From: JACCWM01 sp040393065
Lineage (GTDB): Bacteria > Myxococcota_A > Bradymonadia > Bradymonadales > Bradymonadaceae
Assembly (NCBI GenBank): GCA_040393065.1
Contig: JBEBUW010000087.1
Span: forward strand, 1-19,117
DNA: 19,117 nucleotides
Direction of reading: 5' to 3'
Below the pieces are notes generated by a model, which was not told the DNA's origin, did no database searches, and was given only the letters and a program-made list of their open reading frames with translations. The first letter of the stretch is position 1. Each line of letters opens with the position of its first letter. The position numbers and the translations under genes are program-made. Of the stretch, positions 15,149 through 19,117 are shown in pieces.

Positions 15149-16090
15149 ATGGAAGAATCTTCCTCCAGGCAACAAACTCAAAAACTACGAGTAAGCCCGC
15201 TAATTGCTGCGGGCTTACTCGTTTTTGCTGCACTCGCGAGTCTACTGGCACAGATCTTTATTTTCCCGGGCAAGGCCACTGACGGAGACTGGCAACGTGC
15301 CTCGGCCTATATTGTCGAGCATATCGAGGCGGATGACGCCCTGCGCATCCACCCCTCCTGGACAGAAGCGCCCATGCCGTATCTTCAAAAAATCGGCAAT
15401 CAGCTTCACCGCCAACACCACCCTTTGCTCGAAGATCTGCAGGGGATTCAACGCATCTGGATCCTCTCCGAAACCGAACATCTCCAGGATGCCTTTCGTC
15501 GCCTTCCGTTTGAGCCCTCGCCTGCCCTCACCGAACGATTTGGCACAGTAACTGCGGTGCTCATCGACCTGCCAGAATCAACGCAGTTTCCTTATATTTT
15601 TAACGAGCATCTCCAGGAAGCAAAAGTCAGCCGTTACTCTCCCGGCGCAGACGCTGTCGAAGACTGCAAAACCTGGGATCGTAACCAGCGCCGCTGGCAT
15701 TGCGCCAGACGCGACCGTACTTTTTACGTCGGCGATGCCGTCCAGGAGCTCGGCGATGACCCGCACCACTGCATCTGGGCACACGCGCTACCGAACCAAC
15801 GCATTTTACGAATCGAATTTCCAGAAGTCCCGCTCTACAACACCCTGCGCATTCGCGCTGGCCTGGAACGTGTCGGCTCGAGCCGCGTCGACGTCACCCC
15901 GGTCGATTACCGCGTTTACCTCAATGACGAGCTCATTCTCGAACAAAGCATCCCCAAAGATAGTTCGACCTGGCCGGCTCACGATGTCAAAACTTCAGAA
16001 CAAAACGGACAAACAGCCAACGTTCGTATCGAAATTCAATCTGAACATGAGCGTGGCCGCCACTTCTGCTTCAACGGCTGGACATTTTAA
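15149..16090 (+). CDS. Membrane-anchored protein of unknown function
   Basis: A 313-residue protein I do not recognise with confidence. A polar N-terminus (MEESSSRQQTQKLR) is followed by one transmembrane helix at about 15-38; the remaining 275 residues should be periplasmic. Four cysteines (173, 185, 208, 307) could form two disulfides. The C-terminal half looks like a beta-sandwich with alternating hydrophobic residues and ends RHFCFNGWTF. The sequence style (DWQRASAYIVEH, CIWAHALPNQ, VPLYNTLRI) recalls soluble parts of GT39/ArnT-like glycosyltransferases from myxobacteria, but the catalytic membrane half is absent; this is a weak inference. I chose the ATG at 15149; an upstream GTG at 15125 overlaps nuoI. 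A strong terminator hairpin is embedded in its codons 13-26. Confidence 0.75.
   Translation: MEESSSRQQTQKLRVSPLIAAGLLVFAALASLLAQIFIFPGKATDGDWQRASAYIVEHIEADDALRIHPSWTEAPMPYLQKIGNQLHRQHHPLLEDLQGIQRIWILSETEHLQDAFRRLPFEPSPALTERFGTVTAVLIDLPESTQFPYIFNEHLQEAKVSRYSPGADAVEDCKTWDRNQRRWHCARRDRTFYVGDAVQELGDDPHHCIWAHALPNQRILRIEFPEVPLYNTLRIRAGLERVGSSRVDVTPVDYRVYLNDELILEQSIPKDSSTWPAHDVKTSEQNGQTANVRIEIQSEHERGRHFCFNGWTF
15187..15226 (+). terminator. Intrinsic terminator of the nuo operon, inside the next gene
   Basis: ACGAGTAAGCCCGC (15187-15200) and GCGGGCTTACTCGT (15209-15222) are exact reverse complements, a 14-bp stem with an eight-base loop, ending in a run of five T (15222-15226). It starts 46 bases after the nuoI stop. 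It also lies within the open frame of the next gene, encoding the start of its transmembrane helix. On the opposite strand the stem is followed by a short T-run (AGTTTTTG), so it may work in both directions. Confidence 0.85.
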
Positions 16091-16094
16091 TGTC

Positions 16095-16127
16095 TATAGA
16101 ATCCCGGGACGTATAGAACATATAGAA
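16095..16127. repeat. Three TATAGAA direct repeats in a convergent spacer
   Basis: TATAGAA occurs at 16095-16101, 16112-16118 and 16121-16127, in the 66-bp spacer between two convergent genes. The first copy is part of TATAGAATCC, a 10-mer also present at 193-202 in the left intergenic region. No intrinsic terminator is evident in this spacer. Confidence 0.45.
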
Positions 16128-16156
16128 TGTGCGGGGAGCGCCACACTATCAAAGGC

Positions 16157-17680
16157 TTAAAAACTAATTCGATTGATGAACTTCGATGATTCCACATCGA
16201 AGCTTACCAATCGCCGATTCCCCTCGTAACGTAATTCGACCTCATATGTCCCCGGCCGCAATGTCGTCTGCACCGACGATTCTCCTACTTTTTCTCCCTT
16301 ATACCAGATCGTCGTGCCCGGTTTCGTTGAAATATAAACCGTTCGAGTGTTGCCACTATGACGAAAAACGGAAGCCGGCTGCTCCTGTTTCGTATCCGTC
16401 TGAGCAGCGCCAACAGCCACCGTCTGTTTTGCCTGTACGCCTTCTGATGCCTGGGCCACCGGCTCGTCAGCACCGCGATTGATGACGAGATAACCCAGCA
16501 CGAGAAAAGCACCGACGATCAAAAGCATCAGCGCTAGAAAACCAGCAATTAAAAGCGGCTGTCGCCTGCTAACTTCCTGCTCGATGGCATAGACACCACC
16601 AGAACTCGTGGCGCCAGACGCAGTTTCTTGCTGCGCTTCCGGTGGAGCAAAAATCCCGACCTCGGGTGTCGTTACTGGCACTACCGGCACCGCTGGTGGT
16701 GCAACAATCGGCGGCCTGGAACCCGCTGACTCAGGAACGGCTCGAACCGTCGTCCGTGGTGTCGGCAATCCCCGTACCTGGCGTATAAAAACAGAGAGTT
16801 CACGCGCGCTGACGGCAAGATTACTTTGATACAAAAACCCTTCCAGATCCGCCAACATCATATCCGCGGACTGATAGCGCTCATCGCGATTTTTCGCCAG
16901 TGCTCGATAAATAATCTGCACCAGCTGTTCTGGAACTTCCGGACGATACGTGCGCGGATCGGGAGCTTCCGACTGTAAAATCTGCGAAACCGCCAATAAT
17001 TCATCACCAAACGGTTTCACAAATGTCAGCAATTCATACAACAGCACGCCAACCGCGAAAATATCCACGCGACGATCGAGCGCAGACTCATTCTGAATCT
17101 GCTCCGGAGCCATATACGCAAACTTACCTTTTATCCCCCCGGCCTGTGTTTTTGCGCTGTTATCCGCGGCTTTAGCCACTCCAAAATCAACCAGCTTGAC
17201 CGCACCATCATTAGAAACCAGCACATTTTGAGGCGAGATATCACGGTGCACCAGACCCAGCGGCGTTCCGTCGCGATCGGTAAACTCATGAGCATACTCC
17301 AGTGCTGCCAGCACATCGCATACGATCCTGACCGCATTCTCGATCGGTATCGCCTGCCCCATTCCCTGCAGCAATAGCATGAGTTTCGACAGATCAACCC
17401 CGTCGATATACTCCATCGCTATGAAATAACTGCCTTCAATCTCCCCCAACTCAAAAATTTGACCGATATGAGGATGTGTCAGCTGCGCTACGAGACGAGC
17501 TTCATCTAAAAACATATCGGTAAAATGTTTGTCTTTCGCCAGGTGCGGCAGAATTCGCTTAATTACCAGCTCTTTATTAAATCCGCCCGGACCGGTTTGC
17601 TCCGCAAGCCAGATTTCAGCCATTCCGCCCGTCGCGATATGGCGAACCAGCGTATATTTTCCAAGAACTTCTGCATTCAT
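16157..17680 (-). CDS. Membrane-anchored Ser/Thr protein kinase with PEGA-like C-terminus
   Basis: A 507-residue Hanks-type kinase. The N-terminal kinase domain (about 9-270) has the glycine loop ATGGMAEIW (16-24), the ATP-binding lysine K41 in VIKR, the catalytic loop HRDISPQN (145-152), DFG (165-167) and APE (191-193), so it should be active. A Pro/Val-rich linker (about 305-350) leads to one transmembrane helix (about 375-400). A periplasmic tail follows whose end (TTIWYKGEKVGES...LRPGTYEVEL) matches a PEGA-type beta repeat. I chose the ATG at 17678-17680, as relatives begin close to the VLGKY strand; a GTG five codons upstream is possible. It is convergent with the unknown membrane protein and divergent from the lipoprotein. 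Targets are unknown. Confidence 0.93.
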   Translation of the reverse strand: MNAEVLGKYTLVRHIATGGMAEIWLAEQTGPGGFNKELVIKRILPHLAKDKHFTDMFLDEARLVAQLTHPHIGQIFELGEIEGSYFIAMEYIDGVDLSKLMLLLQGMGQAIPIENAVRIVCDVLAALEYAHEFTDRDGTPLGLVHRDISPQNVLVSNDGAVKLVDFGVAKAADNSAKTQAGGIKGKFAYMAPEQIQNESALDRRVDIFAVGVLLYELLTFVKPFGDELLAVSQILQSEAPDPRTYRPEVPEQLVQIIYRALAKNRDERYQSADMMLADLEGFLYQSNLAVSARELSVFIRQVRGLPTPRTTVRAVPESAGSRPPIVAPPAVPVVPVTTPEVGIFAPPEAQQETASGATSSGGVYAIEQEVSRRQPLLIAGFLALMLLIVGAFLVLGYLVINRGADEPVAQASEGVQAKQTVAVGAAQTDTKQEQPASVFRHSGNTRTVYISTKPGTTIWYKGEKVGESSVQTTLRPGTYEVELRYEGNRRLVSFDVESSKFINRISF

Positions 17681-17845
17681 AGCGACGTGATCCACACTCG
17701 ATAAATAGAGTCACACACAGTGCCCAACCTAATTCACACTATCACTGGACGCAAGTTTCATACACACCATGCAAATTACTTATTCTCTCCGGCGGCATGA
17801 ACAAAAAACTTGGCATCACTGCGTTGTCTCTTACACTGCAAACCG

Positions 17846-17863
17846 TGGTTTTTGAGAAAACCA
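17846..17863. promoter_or_regulatory. Short hairpin in the kinase/lipoprotein spacer
   Basis: TGGTTTT (17846-17852) pairs with AAAACCA (17857-17863) around a TGAG loop. It lies in the 246-bp divergent spacer, 63 bases upstream of the lipoprotein start. The stem is mostly A-T. No convincing promoter is seen in this spacer for either gene. Confidence 0.3.
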
Positions 17864-17926
17864 TTCCTCTATGTCCCTCCCCGATTACTTTCTAGATCAG
17901 CGGCATCCGCGTTGAAAGAGCAGGCG

Positions 17927-18853
17927 ATGAATAAACACCTCGACCAACATTTTATAACCGCACTGCGGCGCAATGCTGCGCTCGGAGTCATCACCAGTAT
18001 TCTCCTGTTATCAGCCTGTTCTACAACGCATTCATCACCATTTTTCATGTACAGCTCGCCACTGCTCGATGGTGATATGCGTGCACAACGCACTCCCGAT
18101 AACTCCTTTGACCCGGTTGATTCCAGTAACACACCAAGTAGCAACCGCCACTATGTTTTAGATCATACCTCCACCTCAGCACGGACAAATCCGCGCCAAG
18201 CCCACACATATCTGGCCAATACAAAACAGCCTGCTGCCAACGAACCCATACCCAAGAAGCCCGACGCCCTGCCCACTCATGCCTTGGCTTCCACGAAAAC
18301 GGCCTCCGCTGCACTCAATCATTCCGCGACACTTCGTTCCGGCAATTCCGGCTCTGCTCACGCCGCCGACTATGCGTGGTCGATGTATACTCTCAACAAG
18401 ACTGAACTCCCCGACGACGCTCGCACCAGCATCCCCGCGATGTACCGCGCCTGCCGTGATTCCGGAGAGATCTTTCATCACAATAATCCCCGCGTGGGCG
18501 ATCTTGCCTTTTTTCACAATACTATCGATGCCAACCAGGACGGCCGCAATAACGACTGGTACACGCACATCGCAATCGTCGAGGAGATTTCTCCCTCTGC
18601 GACAATTGCTTTACTCGGATACCAGAATGGTCAGGTCCAACGTTTCTATATGAATCTCAGACAAATCGATTCCTCTCACGCACCAGACCAAACGATTCTA
18701 AACACTGCCCTGCGTACCCAGACAAAAAGCGACGCACCCTTCACACAGTATCTTTCTAGCCAACTATTTGCCGGTTTCTGCTCCTTGCTCGGTCAACAAG
18801 CAGAGCTGAATATTGTCGACAACTGGCAACCCGGAATGATTCTACGTCCATAA
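17927..18853 (+). CDS. Lipoprotein with NlpC/P60- or CHAP-like core, catalytic Cys not evident
   Basis: A 308-residue protein starting at the ATG at 17927. It has a charged n-region, a hydrophobic stretch (GVITSILLLSA) and the lipobox L28-S-A-C31, so it should be lipidated at C31 and, with Ser following, go to the outer membrane. Residues 35-140 are low complexity, rich in Ser, Thr, Asn and Pro. The core has RVGDLAFFHNT (189-199), a calcium-loop-like DANQDGRNND (201-210) and WYTHIAIVEE (211-220). The GDLxFF and THxAIV pieces match NlpC/P60 or CHAP papain-like folds, where the His would be catalytic (H214), but no cysteine lies where the nucleophile is expected (around 140-155). It may be an inactive or unusual cell-wall-binding relative. 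An upstream in-frame start at 17810 would destroy the signal peptide. Confidence 0.75.
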   Translation: MNKHLDQHFITALRRNAALGVITSILLLSACSTTHSSPFFMYSSPLLDGDMRAQRTPDNSFDPVDSSNTPSSNRHYVLDHTSTSARTNPRQAHTYLANTKQPAANEPIPKKPDALPTHALASTKTASAALNHSATLRSGNSGSAHAADYAWSMYTLNKTELPDDARTSIPAMYRACRDSGEIFHHNNPRVGDLAFFHNTIDANQDGRNNDWYTHIAIVEEISPSATIALLGYQNGQVQRFYMNLRQIDSSHAPDQTILNTALRTQTKSDAPFTQYLSSQLFAGFCSLLGQQAELNIVDNWQPGMILRP

Positions 18854-19009
18854 TTTACAGCAAAAGCACGCATGGTTTCGTGTCACGCCACGCCATGGAT
18901 TCAGAAAGTCAGGCTCGAAAGCCAGCGCCACAAGTCTTTTACCTCTACCATTATAGGCTCAGGCACAGGCCGACGGGCTCATAGAAATACTTTTCTTAAG
19001 GCATGAAAT

Positions 19010-19023
19010 TTTCCGGCAAGAAT
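19010..19023 (-). repeat. Degenerate copy of the dispersed-repeat core
   Basis: Read on the minus strand, ATTCTTGCCGGAAA resembles the repeat core ATTCTGGCAGAAA found at 19032-19044 and ATTCAGGCAGAAA at 24-36. The two copies at this end are arranged in tandem, about 22 bases apart. The similarity is short, so the relation is tentative. Confidence 0.35.
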
Positions 19024-19031
19024 GTCCACGA

Positions 19032-19067
19032 TTTCTGCCAGAATTTTTGCGCACTAAAGCCCCGTCA
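19032..19067 (-). repeat. Right copy of the 36-bp dispersed inverted repeat
   Basis: The reverse complement of this segment matches 1-36 at 32 of 36 positions. It lies 178 bases downstream of the last gene. Around it, 18854-19117 contains no gene and no clear terminator. The DNA to its right is strongly A/T-skewed (CAAAATTTTTCTTCTTTTTTT), then becomes GC-rich at the window edge. Confidence 0.7.
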
Positions 19068-19117
19068 CTGCAAAATTTTTCTTCTTTTTTTGCCGCCTGC
19101 TCATGCGCCTCCCCGCG

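Noticed and set aside
18892..18926. Possible terminator after the lipoprotein (GGCT-CGAA-AGCC stem)
   Set aside because: Only a four-base stem and no T-run.
1..19067. Composite transposon bounded by the inverted 36-mers
   Set aside because: No transposase or integrase inside, no target duplication visible, and the enclosed genes are core functions.

Overview
The window reads as a chromosomal stretch from a Gram-negative bacterium of moderate GC content, most likely a myxobacterium-like or Bradymonadota-like member of the former Deltaproteobacteria. That placement is an inference. It rests on a eukaryotic-type Ser/Thr kinase with a C-terminal PEGA-like segment (glycine loop ATGGMAEIW, catalytic HRDISPQN), a LexA-type operator resembling the Myxococcus box, a full set of Gram-negative complex I subunits, and a lipoprotein with a classical lipobox. 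No rRNA, tRNA, CRISPR array, transposase, phage gene or recognisable defence system is present.

Layout. Positions 1-379 are gene-free, AT-rich and full of palindromes. From 380 to 6705 the minus strand carries a tightly packed housekeeping run, transcribed mutL, miaA, hisC, cmk, then a DinF-like MATE exporter; the last two overlap by a few bases. A 199-bp divergent spacer leads to a plus-strand CPBP-family membrane protein (6905-7741). Convergent with it is lexA (7784-8527, minus), which has a promoter and an SOS-box-like operator about 75 bp upstream of its start codon. A 418-bp divergent spacer then separates lexA from the complex I operon on the plus strand (8946-15141): nuoA, nuoB, nuoC, nuoD, nuoG, nuoH, nuoI. 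This cluster lacks nuoE and nuoF between nuoD and nuoG, and nuoJ to nuoN after nuoI.

A strong intrinsic terminator (14-bp stem plus T-run) follows nuoI, but it lies inside the reading frame of the next gene, a membrane-anchored protein of unknown function (15149-16090), exactly where its transmembrane helix is encoded. This is the most unusual arrangement in the window. Convergent to it on the minus strand is the membrane-anchored Ser/Thr kinase (16157-17680). Divergent from the kinase is a lipoprotein (17927-18853) with an NlpC/P60- or CHAP-like core that lacks an obvious catalytic cysteine but has a calcium-loop-like motif. The last 264 bases are gene-free.

The gene-free ends share a 36-bp repeat in inverted orientation (1-36 and 19032-19067, 32 of 36 identical), with further degenerate copies of its core. 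This suggests a dispersed intergenic repeat family. Functionally the window is mostly core: mismatch repair and the SOS regulator, tRNA modification, histidine and nucleotide metabolism, and the membrane arm base plus connecting modules of NADH dehydrogenase. The accessory part is confined to 15149-18853. I see no convincing undescribed multi-gene system. The best leads are the terminator embedded in a gene, the split nuo cluster, the flanking repeats and the lipoprotein.
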